NCBI GenBank assembly: GCA_016926595.1
Contig: JAFGOG010000609.1
Location: 1-15,936, forward strand
Length of the DNA stretch: 15,936 bases
Direction: 5' to 3'
Origin: Anaerolineae bacterium
Lineage (GTDB): Bacteria > Chloroflexota > Anaerolineae > JAAYZQ01
The position numbers were made by a program, and so were the translations under genes. This document shows, piece by piece, positions 6,147-13,486 of the stretch (positions are counted from its first letter, which is position 1; each line of letters opens with the position of its first letter). The notes under the pieces were generated by a model. The model searched no databases, had not been told where the DNA came from, and saw nothing but the letters and a program-made list of their open reading frames with translations.

Positions 6147-7157
6147 TCAGGGGGCGATGTAGACCATGCCAACGCCCAACGCTTCCAGAGCTTCTTCGAC
6201 GTGGTAGCACACCAGGTAGCTTGGATCATCCAGGAGCCGGCACAGCGGCTCGACAGCTTGTTCACCGCCGATGCGGCCCAACGCCCGTACCGCCAGCAAG
6301 CGTACAGCGGCCTGTGGGGCCTGGAGTGAGGCGGTCAGCGCCTCCACCGCCGGCGGGCCGATCATGCTCAAGGCATCGGCGGCGATGCCGGCGACAAAGG
6401 CGCTGTCGTCGGCCAGCCGGGCGGCCAAGGCTAAAGCGGCCGAGCCGGCCCTGATGTGGCCCAGCGCCAACGCAGCGCAGGCACGCACATCGGGCTCGAC
6501 GTCGTCGAGGGCCTGGACCAACGGCGCTGCAGCCGCCTGCCCGCCGATCTCGGCCAGGGCCCGCGCCGCCCACCAGCGGGCATCGGCTGTTTGGGCGCCA
6601 GTCAGCAGCGCCGCCAACGGCTCGACAAGAGCGCCGTCCAAACGACTCAGCTCTTGTATGGCGGCTTCCCGCGATTCGTCATCGCCAAGGGTCAGGGTTT
6701 TGAGCAGATGGTCAGGGCTGGCTTGATTCACTATGATCCTCTCCGCGCCAAGGGTTGCAAAAAACCAGCCGTCGTCCGGCAAGGCCGGCACACACACCAG
6801 GTGGGCCGGACAGCGGCAGTCAGATGCGCCAAAACCCGGAGCCACTACCTCGGCGCCAGCCAACCGGCGCAGCGCGGCGGCCCAGTTGCACTCCAGCCGC
6901 TCATCCGTAACACGCGCCCAGGCGCCGCCCCAGGCTGCCCGTTCCCGCAAGTAGTCGACGTGCCACCAGGGACGCTTGTCCGGTCCAAGCCGTCGCCGGT
7001 GCCGCGCCAGGCGGGCCGGCAGACCACCTGGCCCCCGGGCGCTGCCAGCGTACAGGTACCAACCTGCTGGAAAGCTGGTCTCACCCAGTCGCCCGATATG
7101 AAATGTATGCGGCGTGTCCAATCGCAGCGCCAGCACGTAGCTGCCGATCAACCTCAT
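6147..7157 (-). CDS. DUF123 (GIY-YIG-like) domain fused to HEAT repeats
   Basis: The product is 336 residues in two parts. Residues 1-120 match the DUF123 family, related to GIY-YIG nucleases: GSYVLALRL at 5-13, FPAGWYLYAGSA at 29-40, LPARLARH at 46-53, WWHVDYL at 64-70, an RLECNWA helix at 87-93, and GFGASDCRCPAHL at 108-120 with C114, C116 and H119. DUF123 proteins usually end near here. In this protein residues 155-336 add about five HEAT/PBS-lyase-type alpha repeats, with recurrent ARALAEIG, ALALGHI, ADALSMIG and VRALGRIGG helices. HEAT repeats bind proteins or nucleic acids. The ATG at 7157 overlaps the TGA of the response-regulator gene by 4 nt (ATGA), so translation is coupled. The function is unknown; a nucleic-acid role is inferred from the first domain only. 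Confidence 0.85.
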   Translation of the reverse strand: MRLIGSYVLALRLDTPHTFHIGRLGETSFPAGWYLYAGSARGPGGLPARLARHRRRLGPDKRPWWHVDYLRERAAWGGAWARVTDERLECNWAAALRRLAGAEVVAPGFGASDCRCPAHLVCVPALPDDGWFFATLGAERIIVNQASPDHLLKTLTLGDDESREAAIQELSRLDGALVEPLAALLTGAQTADARWWAARALAEIGGQAAAAPLVQALDDVEPDVRACAALALGHIRAGSAALALAARLADDSAFVAGIAADALSMIGPPAVEALTASLQAPQAAVRLLAVRALGRIGGEQAVEPLCRLLDDPSYLVCYHVEEALEALGVGMVYIAP

Positions 7158-8230
7158 TTGGCCTGGACTTGCAGCCGTAACGCCAGGGCATGGGCGGTCA
7201 CGGCCAGGTCGCGCAGCTCCTGGGCCAATCGCTGCGCGTCGGAGATGCTCTCGGCCATGTCTACGGTGGATGGCTGCAGTGACCCACCTTCCGCCCGCCC
7301 GGCTCCCAGCTCCGGCGCAGCCGCAAGCTGGGTCCTGAGAGCATCGATGGTCTGGCTGTTGTTCAGCGCCACGGCGGTGAAATCGGCAAGAATGCCAAGT
7401 AGGTAACGGTCGTTGTCGGCAAAGGGATGATCGGCCTTGGCGTCCACTGCCAGCACGCCGCCGACCTTGTCGCCGACGCGCATTGGCACAACCAGTCGCA
7501 TAGCCCGGCCGGCGCCGGCGTTGCGCTGAACGAACATGGCCTGGCCGGTGCGGGCGACCTCAGCGGCCGCCGGGTCGGCGCCCGGCATGCGCAGGCACCT
7601 AGCCCGCGAGTCCGAGGTGCCGCGCGCGGCCCGGCACTCCAATTGCTGAATATCCGCATTCACCAAAAAAAGCTGCCCAGATTCGGCCCCAGTCAGGTGG
7701 AACGCCGCCTCGACGGCAACGCGCATGACCTCGTCGGGGTCCTGAATGGAGATCAGCGCTTTGTTCATGGTGCACAGGCTGTGAAGCTGGCGGACCCGCT
7801 CCTCCAGGTGACGGCTGACCTCGACTCCTTCCTTCAAGCCCATCGTCTCGCGGCGCAGCCGCTGCTCGCCCAACGCCCGCTCTACCGCGTCGAGCATCTC
7901 TTTGACTTCGTAGGGCTTGATGATGTAATCCTTGACGCCCTGGCGAAAGGCCATGATGGCGGCCTGCTCAGAGCCATAGAAGGTGGTAAGGATGACCGGG
8001 GTATCACAGTCTGCTTTGCGCAGAGCAGCCAGCACCTCCAGGCCCGACATGCGGGGCATCTTGAGATCCATGATGATCAGGTCCGGCCGCTCGGCCAAAG
8101 CCTTATCCAATCCGTCTTTGCCGTCCATGGCGGTCACAACCCTGTATCCCTCGGGGCGCAGGATACTGTTGGCCAGGAACAGCAGGTTTTCGCGCCGGTC
8201 GTCGACGACCAGAATTTTCTCGCCGCTCAT
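7154..8230 (-). CDS. Response regulator with REC and GAF domains
   Basis: This is a 358-residue cytoplasmic signalling protein. The receiver domain (about 4-118) has the acidic pair D10/D11, phospho-acceptor D55 in LIIMDLKMP, T82/T83 and K105 in IIKPYE. A charged helical linker (about 118-150) looks like a coiled coil. A GAF domain (about 150-300) follows, starting at LHSLCTMNKALISIQDPDEVM and continuing through LVVPMRVGDKVGGVLAVD. The C-terminal tail is helical. No HTH, GGDEF or kinase domain is visible, so output is probably through protein contacts. I chose the ATG at 8230, which begins the receiver fold and has GGAGAG just upstream; the frame is open to 8377, but the extra 49 residues look like intergenic translation. 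No partner kinase gene is adjacent. It is the first gene of a - strand operon with the DUF123-HEAT gene. Confidence 0.88.
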   Translation of the reverse strand: MSGEKILVVDDRRENLLFLANSILRPEGYRVVTAMDGKDGLDKALAERPDLIIMDLKMPRMSGLEVLAALRKADCDTPVILTTFYGSEQAAIMAFRQGVKDYIIKPYEVKEMLDAVERALGEQRLRRETMGLKEGVEVSRHLEERVRQLHSLCTMNKALISIQDPDEVMRVAVEAAFHLTGAESGQLFLVNADIQQLECRAARGTSDSRARCLRMPGADPAAAEVARTGQAMFVQRNAGAGRAMRLVVPMRVGDKVGGVLAVDAKADHPFADNDRYLLGILADFTAVALNNSQTIDALRTQLAAAPELGAGRAEGGSLQPSTVDMAESISDAQRLAQELRDLAVTAHALALRLQVQAK

Positions 8231-8267
8231 TGCCGCTCTCCATCGGAAACTGTCAACGTCTGGTCGC

Positions 8268-8296
8268 AGTATAGCAGATTTTCGCGCAGGCAGCAA
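8268..8296 (-). promoter_or_regulatory. Probable sigma70-type promoter for the response-regulator operon
   Basis: On the - strand, TATACT (8273-8268, five of six matches to -10) is preceded by TTGCTG (8296-8291, weak -35) with a 17-nt spacer. The start site would lie near 8261, giving a leader of about 30 nt that includes the ribosome binding site. Confidence 0.5.
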
Positions 8297-8340
8297 GCGA
8301 CAAGCAGCAAACAGCGGGTGGTAAGCAAATGGCGGCGAGG

Positions 8341-8376
8341 TTGACAGGAAACACGAATTGGGGTAATATCGAGACA
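8341..8376 (+). promoter_or_regulatory. Sigma70-type promoter with predicted leaderless start for the epimerase gene
   Basis: A perfect -35 TTGACA (8341-8346), a 17-nt spacer and TAATAT (8364-8369, four of six matches to -10) end 6 nt before the ATG at 8376. A start site 7 nt after the -10 box falls on the A of the ATG, so the mRNA would have no leader. No well-placed Shine-Dalgarno is present, which fits. The boxes are seen; leaderless initiation is inferred. Confidence 0.65.
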
Positions 8377-9395
8377 TGAAAGTATCCTATGAACCGATCA
8401 CCCTAAATCTGGAAATCCCCTTTCGCATCGCCCACGGCGTCAGCCCGGCGCGGCATAACGTGCTGGTCCGCCTCGGCGATGGGGAGATGGATGGGATGGG
8501 CGAGGCGGCGCCCGTCCGCCAGCATCACGAAACCCAGGCAGGCGTGCTCAAATACCTGTCCGCCCTGCCGCCCATCCCTGACGATCCGCTGGCGCTGGAA
8601 GAGATCCTGGCTGGGCTGCCGGCCGGCTCGCCAGCGGCGCGGGCGGCGATCGACATTGCCCTGCACGACCTGGTCGGGCAGCGGCTGGGGCTACCCCTCT
8701 ACCGGCTTTGGGGTCTGAACCCGGCGCGCGCACCCGAGACGTCGTTTACCATCGGCCTGGGACCGGTCGAGGAGGTGCGCGACAGGGCACGCACGGCATC
8801 GGCCAGTTTTTCGATCCTCAAGCTCAAGCTGGACAGCGACACGGCTAACTGTCTGACTCTGGCGCGAACTGTGCGCGAGGCCAGCAATGCCCGCCTGGTA
8901 GCAGACGCCAACTGCGCCTGGACCGAGGAGCAGGCGCTGTATCTAATCCCGGCCCTGGCCGAGCTGGGGTTCGAGCGGGTCGAGCAGCCGCTGGCCGAGG
9001 AGGACCTAGCCGGCCTGCGGCGGGTGCACCAGACCTCACCGCTGCCGATCTTTGCCGACGAGCCGGTGCGCACCAGCCGCGACATCCCCCGCCTGGCCGA
9101 CTGCGTGGACGGGGTGAACATCAAGGTGATGAAGGCCGGCGGCCTGCGCGAGGCGATGCGCATGATCGCCGCGGCCCGCGCTCACGGCCTGCAGGTGATG
9201 CTCGGGTGCATGATCGAGACGTCGCTGGGTATCACTGCCGCGGCACACCTGTCGCCGCTGGTAGATTGGGCCGACCTGGACGGCAATCTGACCGTCACCA
9301 ACGATCCATTCGCCGGTGTGCGCCTGGAGCGCGGCCGGCTGATTCTGCCTGATGGGCCTGGCTTGGGGGTTACGCGGCGCACAGCAGGCCAATGA
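8376..9395 (+). CDS. Dipeptide epimerase (L-Ala-D/L-Glu epimerase-like), enolase superfamily
   Basis: Enzymes of this muconate-lactonising subgroup epimerise dipeptides such as L-Ala-D-Glu from peptidoglycan turnover. The product is 339 residues, normal for the family. The N-terminal capping domain (1-120) has FRIAHG and GMGEAAP. The barrel carries the superfamily residues: K149 and K151 of the KxK motif (ILKLKLD), metal ligands D177 (ADANCAW), E203 (VEQPL) and D228 (ADEP), and the NIKVMKAGG lysines (K250/K253) that supply the opposite acid/base. The late motif GCMIETSLGI is typical of dipeptide epimerases. Dipeptide specificity cannot be read from sequence alone. The stop overlaps the rtcA start by 4 nt (ATGA). 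Transcription probably starts at the ATG itself. Confidence 0.9.
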   Translation: MKVSYEPITLNLEIPFRIAHGVSPARHNVLVRLGDGEMDGMGEAAPVRQHHETQAGVLKYLSALPPIPDDPLALEEILAGLPAGSPAARAAIDIALHDLVGQRLGLPLYRLWGLNPARAPETSFTIGLGPVEEVRDRARTASASFSILKLKLDSDTANCLTLARTVREASNARLVADANCAWTEEQALYLIPALAELGFERVEQPLAEEDLAGLRRVHQTSPLPIFADEPVRTSRDIPRLADCVDGVNIKVMKAGGLREAMRMIAAARAHGLQVMLGCMIETSLGITAAAHLSPLVDWADLDGNLTVTNDPFAGVRLERGRLILPDGPGLGVTRRTAGQ

Positions 9396-10453
9396 TCGTC
9401 GTTGACGGCTCTTATGGCGAGGGCGGCGGCCAGGTGCTGCGAACTTGCCTGACCTTGGCGGCGATCACCGGCCAGCCGACGCGCATCGAGCGGATCCGGG
9501 CCGGCCGCCGCAAGCCGGGCTTGCAACCCCAACACCTGACCTCCGTGCGCGCTGCGGCCAAGATCTGCGACGCCGAGGTGGAGGGCGACAAGCCGGACTC
9601 GCAAACACTGAGCTTTGCGCCCCGCTCGGCGCCCAAGGCAGGCAGCTACACCTTTGACGTATCGCTGGCCGCCAAGGGCGGCAGCGCCGGCGCAGTGAGC
9701 CTGATCTTCCAGACGGTGCTTTTACCCCTGGCCCTGGCGGAAGGGACGTCGCGCCTGACGCTCGTCGGCGGGACACACGTAGCCTGGAGCCCGCCTTTTG
9801 ATTATCTCAAGCGGGTCTACCTGCCAACCCTGATTCGGATGGGGATCACGGCCAAGGTCAACCTGGAAAAGTGGGGCTGGTATCCGCTGGGCGGCGGGAT
9901 CGTCAAGGCGACAGTGGAGGGAGACGCTCGAAGCCAGGACCTTTGCGGGCTAGATCTTGTGCAGCGGGGCAAACTGCTGCGGGTGCGAGGGCTGTCGGCC
10001 AGCAGCAATCTGCCTAAGCACATCCGCGGGCGGCAAGCCGGGACGGTGCTCCAGGCGCTGCGCTCCGCCGGGCTGAATCCGAGGGTGGACGAGATCGACG
10101 CCCCGTCAAAGGGGCAGGGCACGGCCGTGTTCCTGTGGGCCGAATGCGATAATGCACTGGCGGGATTTACCGCGCTTGGCAAGCGTGGCAAGCCCGCTGA
10201 GCAGGTGGCGCAGGAAGCAGTGCACGATCTACTGGCTTATTTGGACGGTCAGGCAGCGCTCGATCACCACTTGGCCGATCAATTGGCGCTGCCGCTGGCG
10301 TTGGCCGGCGGCCCATCACACCTGTCCACCGAGGCGGTGACGCAGCACTTGCTGACTGTAGCCTGGGTCATCGGCCAGTTCCTCCCGGGCCGCGTCCGGG
10401 TGGAGGGTGCAGAAGGCCAGCCGGGAGCCTGTCACATCGGCGAGGCCTCGTAG
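9392..10453 (+). CDS. rtcA: RNA 3'-terminal phosphate cyclase
   Basis: RtcA uses ATP to convert RNA 3'-phosphate ends into 2',3'-cyclic phosphates and can also adenylylate 5'-phosphate ends. The product is 353 residues, slightly longer than E. coli RtcA. The N-terminus has DGSYGEGGGQVLR (5-17), followed by IRAGRRKPGLQPQH and GGTHVAWSPPFDYL. The C-terminus has LADQLALPLALA and then H319 in TQHLLTVAWV, which lines up with the adenylylated His309 of E. coli. The ATG at 9392 overlaps the epimerase TGA by 4 nt, so the two genes are coupled. No rtcB or rtcR is in view; in E. coli rtcA is paired with rtcB, so the epimerase partnership is unusual. Its last 22 nt overlap the end of the convergent ATPase gene, and I saw no terminator here. 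Confidence 0.93.
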   Translation: MIVVDGSYGEGGGQVLRTCLTLAAITGQPTRIERIRAGRRKPGLQPQHLTSVRAAAKICDAEVEGDKPDSQTLSFAPRSAPKAGSYTFDVSLAAKGGSAGAVSLIFQTVLLPLALAEGTSRLTLVGGTHVAWSPPFDYLKRVYLPTLIRMGITAKVNLEKWGWYPLGGGIVKATVEGDARSQDLCGLDLVQRGKLLRVRGLSASSNLPKHIRGRQAGTVLQALRSAGLNPRVDEIDAPSKGQGTAVFLWAECDNALAGFTALGKRGKPAEQVAQEAVHDLLAYLDGQAALDHHLADQLALPLALAGGPSHLSTEAVTQHLLTVAWVIGQFLPGRVRVEGAEGQPGACHIGEAS

Positions 10454-13035
10454 GCCGGCCATTGGTAGGGGATCGACTGGCCGGGCACCGTTATCTCCCA
10501 ACCGGGCAGCCAGGCCAGTCCAAACAGGTTCACCCGCACATCACTACGGCGGGGACGGACCTCCTCTTGCTGCACGTCGTCGATGAGCGCCGCCCACCGG
10601 GCAGTGAGATCGTCCATCTCACGCTCGAGGCTGTCTCCCACCTGGTCAATCTGATCTTCAAAATCGTCGATGGCCTTTTCCGATTCCTCGATATCAGCCT
10701 TGGCCTGCTGAGTCAGGCGGCGCTTGCGGCTGGCCGTCGAAACGCCCCGCCGCATCCTGCGCCCGGTGAAAAAGTCGAGCACCGACTCAGCCCCAGAGAA
10801 GAACTCTTCGCGCTTGCGGGCGCTATACTCGACCTGATCCTCCTCCAACTCGCGCTTTTCCCGCTGCATCTTGGCGATTAACTGCTCCAACCGCGCCTTG
10901 TAGCGCGCCTGGATCGCCTCTGACTCGTCATCGCGAGCCCGGCGGGCCGCCTCGCGACAGCGGCGCTGGAAGGCTTTGGCCGTTTCGCCCAACTCGGAGT
11001 AAAGCTTCAGATGGGGGTTATACCAGATGGTGACAGACTGGGTATAAAATAGGTGCTCGCCAAACTCTTTTTTCAACGCGGCGAAGCGGCTGGCATTGCC
11101 CAGGTCAACCGGCAGGCGTCCAAACAGAGCGCCAGGTCCAGGCTTGTGGACCAGCGCACCAGCATCGAGCTGCACCTGCGCCTGCGACCAATCCACAAAG
11201 CCGCTGGCCTCGGCGACAGGCAGGAGGTAGGTCAACGCCTGCTCAAGGGTCTGACGGCTCCTTGCGTGGGCGAAACGAACGACCGCCAGCCCGATCAGGG
11301 CCGGATCGTAGACCAACCGGCCCTCCAGGCCGACGGCCGAGCGCGACGACCAGCCCTGCTGGCCGGCCAGCCGGTATAGCGCCTCGTCGAGGGAGATCTG
11401 AACAGGCACAAAGACCTGCTTGACCGTCGACGGTAACTGGGGCGGCACCTGCCCATAGGGTCGCTCGGGCGATAAGGAGAGAGGCAGTGATGACGGGACC
11501 TGGGGCACGATCGCAGGCTGAGGCGCTGCAGGCAGGGCTTTGGCTGGGGCGTCTTGGGGCTCCACCGCAGGGAGGGGCGCTGCCAGCGGGAGCTCGGCTG
11601 GGGTTTGGGCAGGCGCCGGCGCGCCCACCAGCTCGCGTATCTGGCTGCGGGTCAGCGGGCCGCGCAGGTAGCTCATGGCCCACCGCGTCTGGAAGATGAC
11701 GGGCTGGCCAGCGTGTACATTGTGCAATAAAAAGACCCGCGTCCGAAGCGCCGAGATCAACTGGTCAAAATCGGCGCGGCTGGCGCCGCCAGCACGGCTT
11801 CCAACCGCCTCGGCGCCTTCCAGCCCGTCGAGCACGCGCAGTTTGTCCCGCTCGGTCTGCATGGTGCCGATGAACCACGTTCCGGCGTTGGCCAGCGCCT
11901 TATAGTCCAAGTCCACCGGATTCTGGGTGGTCAGCATCAGGCCGAGGCCAAAGGCCCGCGCCTGCTTGAGCAGGGTCAACAGCGGCTTTTTGGTGGGCGG
12001 GTTGGCCGGATGGGGCGGCAGGTAGCCGAACATCTCGTCCATGTACAACAGCGCCCGCAGGCTGGTTGTGCCGCTTTGAGCGTAGAGCCAGGCCACGACC
12101 TGTTCCAGCAGCAGGGTCACAAAGAACTGCCGCTCAGCTTCCTGCAAGTGGGCGATGTAAAAAATGCTCACTTGGGGTTTTCCTGCCGAACTATGCAGCA
12201 AGCTGTCCACATCGAGGGGCTGGCCGGCGGTCCAATCGGCAAAAGAGGGAGCAGCCATCAGCCCGTTGAGCAGCATCGCCAGCTCCATCCGATTCCTTTC
12301 AGGGAAAAAGGTCTCTACCGGAAAGACGCCCAACTGGGAAAAGGGCGGTTTTTGGACGCGGACGATGATCTCGGTCAGGTTGAGGTCTGCACCAGCACGC
12401 CAGGCCTGGTCGAGGATGGTGGACAACAGGATATGCTCGCGGCTGCGCACCGGATCAGCCTGGATGCCCACCAGGGCTAAAAGGGCGGTGACGATACTGC
12501 TAATCCGATCGCGGATCAGCTCGGCGTCGGTCTCCCACGATAGACCGGGAGATTGGAAGGTTTGGAGGATGCTCATCGGTCGCCCGGCGCTGCTGCCAGG
12601 TGTGTAGATGACGAAATCAGCGCTCTCTTTGAGGCGGCGGATCCGATCGGGGTCCTGGCCCCAGTCGGCCAGGCCCCGGCGCCAGCGCTCGGCCGTCTGC
12701 GCCGCATAGGCGTCCATCTCCAGGTTCTGCCGGCGGGCATCGTCGGGGTTGATCCACGGTCGCAGGTCGTCAGGAAGCAGGTCGGGGAAGGTAAGCAAGA
12801 GGTTGGTCATGTCGCCCTTGGGATCGATCACCAGCGACGGCACACCGTCGAGGGCAGCTTCTTCCAAAAGGACGGCGCCCAGGCCGGTTTTGCCACTGCC
12901 GGTCATGCCCAAGCAGACAGCGTGGGTCGTCAGGTCGCGCGCATCGTACAGCACTGGCCGATCGAGCACCCGCCCGGCTGCCAGATCATACTCTTTTCCG
13001 AGATAGAAGCTTGCCAATTGATCCAGATCGTTCAT
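10432..13035 (-). CDS. HerA/FtsK-like P-loop ATPase with C-terminal coiled coil
   Basis: The product is 867 residues. The ATPase core has Walker A GMTGSGKT (43-50), a downstream LVIDPKGDMTNLLLTFP typical of HerA/DUF87-type DNA-pumping ATPases, Walker B ALLYMDE (328-334), and a sensor-like LMLTTQNPVDLDYKALANAGTW stretch. After about residue 480 comes a Pro/Ala-rich linker of some 70 residues. The C-terminal half has a region rich in charged residues with long heptad-like helices (about 690-820; RARDDESEAIQARYKARLEQ is an example), probably a coiled coil. I saw no transmembrane segment. I chose the ATG at 13035; a TTG at 13074 would add 13 residues from repeat-like DNA. No nurA-like nuclease gene is adjacent, so the partner and role are unknown. 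It converges on rtcA with a 22-bp overlap. Confidence 0.82.
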   Translation of the reverse strand: MNDLDQLASFYLGKEYDLAAGRVLDRPVLYDARDLTTHAVCLGMTGSGKTGLGAVLLEEAALDGVPSLVIDPKGDMTNLLLTFPDLLPDDLRPWINPDDARRQNLEMDAYAAQTAERWRRGLADWGQDPDRIRRLKESADFVIYTPGSSAGRPMSILQTFQSPGLSWETDAELIRDRISSIVTALLALVGIQADPVRSREHILLSTILDQAWRAGADLNLTEIIVRVQKPPFSQLGVFPVETFFPERNRMELAMLLNGLMAAPSFADWTAGQPLDVDSLLHSSAGKPQVSIFYIAHLQEAERQFFVTLLLEQVVAWLYAQSGTTSLRALLYMDEMFGYLPPHPANPPTKKPLLTLLKQARAFGLGLMLTTQNPVDLDYKALANAGTWFIGTMQTERDKLRVLDGLEGAEAVGSRAGGASRADFDQLISALRTRVFLLHNVHAGQPVIFQTRWAMSYLRGPLTRSQIRELVGAPAPAQTPAELPLAAPLPAVEPQDAPAKALPAAPQPAIVPQVPSSLPLSLSPERPYGQVPPQLPSTVKQVFVPVQISLDEALYRLAGQQGWSSRSAVGLEGRLVYDPALIGLAVVRFAHARSRQTLEQALTYLLPVAEASGFVDWSQAQVQLDAGALVHKPGPGALFGRLPVDLGNASRFAALKKEFGEHLFYTQSVTIWYNPHLKLYSELGETAKAFQRRCREAARRARDDESEAIQARYKARLEQLIAKMQREKRELEEDQVEYSARKREEFFSGAESVLDFFTGRRMRRGVSTASRKRRLTQQAKADIEESEKAIDDFEDQIDQVGDSLEREMDDLTARWAALIDDVQQEEVRPRRSDVRVNLFGLAWLPGWEITVPGQSIPYQWPAYEASPM

Positions 13036-13058
13036 GTCCCGGCTTCCCCACCACAAGC

Positions 13059-13086
13059 TATCAGCGTTCAGCAATCAGCGACCAGC
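13059..13086. repeat. Degenerate tandem heptamer, four copies
   Basis: Four consecutive 7-mers (TATCAGC, GTTCAGC, AATCAGC, GACCAGC) share the pattern NNYCAGC. They lie just upstream of the ATPase start. This looks like a short intergenic simple repeat; no function is implied. Confidence 0.5.
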
Positions 13087-13120
13087 TTTTTTCCCGCTGC
13101 CCATAGCTGACTGCATGCGC

Positions 13121-13156
13121 AAAACAAAAGGGGCAATGCCGGGCGGCATCACCCCT
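13121..13156 (-). terminator. Intrinsic terminator downstream of the 41-aa membrane protein gene
   Basis: Read on the - strand, AGGGGTGATGCC (13156-13145) pairs with GGCATTGCCCCT (13140-13129) around a GCCC loop. The stem is 5 bp, a 2x2 internal loop, then 5 bp. It is followed by a T-rich tract, TTTTGTTTT (13129-13121). It would stop transcripts from the upstream small gene before the ATPase gene. Confidence 0.7.
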
Positions 13157-13275
13157 ATCTGTCGTGTCAGGACAACATACTTCAAGGCGGAGGGCCCCCC
13201 CTACCCTTACGCCTACGTCATCCTGTCCGTACAGACCTCCGTCAGGCGGGGCTGACCAGCCCCGCAGGTACAACC
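13157..13275. repeat. Palindromic intergenic stretch
   Basis: Within this non-coding stretch, GCGGGGCT (13246-13253) pairs perfectly with AGCCCCGC (13258-13265) around a GACC loop, and flanking GTAC and ACCT/AGGT matches make it more palindromic. It lies between the stop of the 41-aa gene and its terminator and has no T-run. The remainder (13157-13240) has C- and G-rich runs, and I could read no gene in it. It is probably a dispersed repeat remnant or a 3' UTR structure. Confidence 0.4.
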
Positions 13276-13401
13276 CTAATGCTCGGTGTGCTCTTGGCTA
13301 TTGAAGGGGTTTTCGAAACGGCGCGATTCGTTGCGCATGAGAAAACCCGCCAACAACCCGAGGATGAAACCGACGATCAAAGCTACAAAGATGTCTGGCA
13401 T
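13276..13401 (-). CDS. 41-aa single-span membrane protein
   Basis: A 41-residue reading frame runs from ATG at 13401 to TAG at 13276. The N-terminus MPDIFVALIVGFILGLLAGF forms one hydrophobic helix with Gly spacing, and a short polar, charged tail follows (LMRNESRRFENPFN...). GAGGGG lies 7 nt before the ATG. A near-consensus sigma70 promoter precedes it and an intrinsic terminator follows, so it forms a complete monocistronic unit. It is below the length cut-off of many gene callers. The layout resembles small YtxH-like or other membrane stress proteins, but I do not recognise the family. Confidence 0.75.
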   Translation of the reverse strand: MPDIFVALIVGFILGLLAGFLMRNESRRFENPFNSQEHTEH

Positions 13402-13439
13402 GATCCGCCCCTCGTGTGGAATACACCCCGCTACAACTA

Positions 13440-13468
13440 ATCATACCTCATTTTAGCTGATTTGTCAA
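13440..13468 (-). promoter_or_regulatory. Strong sigma70-type promoter for the 41-aa gene
   Basis: On the - strand, TTGACA (13468-13463, perfect -35), a 17-nt spacer, and TATGAT (13445-13440, five of six matches to -10). The start site would fall near 13433, leaving a leader of about 32 nt before the ATG at 13401. Confidence 0.8.
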
Positions 13469-13486
13469 GCATGGACCGAGGTTTTG

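Noticed and set aside
7427..8344. Long + strand frame opposite the response regulator (also 6456-7406 and 5014-5718)
   Set aside because: No domain resemblance, and the - strand products are clear known families.
8231..8377. N-terminal extension of the response regulator to 8377
   Set aside because: It would precede the receiver fold by 49 unconserved residues and cover two promoters; the ATG at 8230 has a ribosome site.
13036..13074. TTG start at 13074 for the HerA-like ATPase
   Set aside because: The extra 13 residues come from the simple-repeat DNA; the ATG at 13035 is the better choice.
13059..13086. Short repeats as a possible CRISPR array
   Set aside because: The units are 7 nt, degenerate and without spacers; no cas-like gene is nearby.
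13246..13265. Hairpin that reads with a GGTC loop on the - strand, like a SECIS, after the 41-aa gene
   Set aside because: The stop of that gene is TAG, not TGA, and the downstream frame is not conserved-looking protein, so Sec readthrough is not supported.
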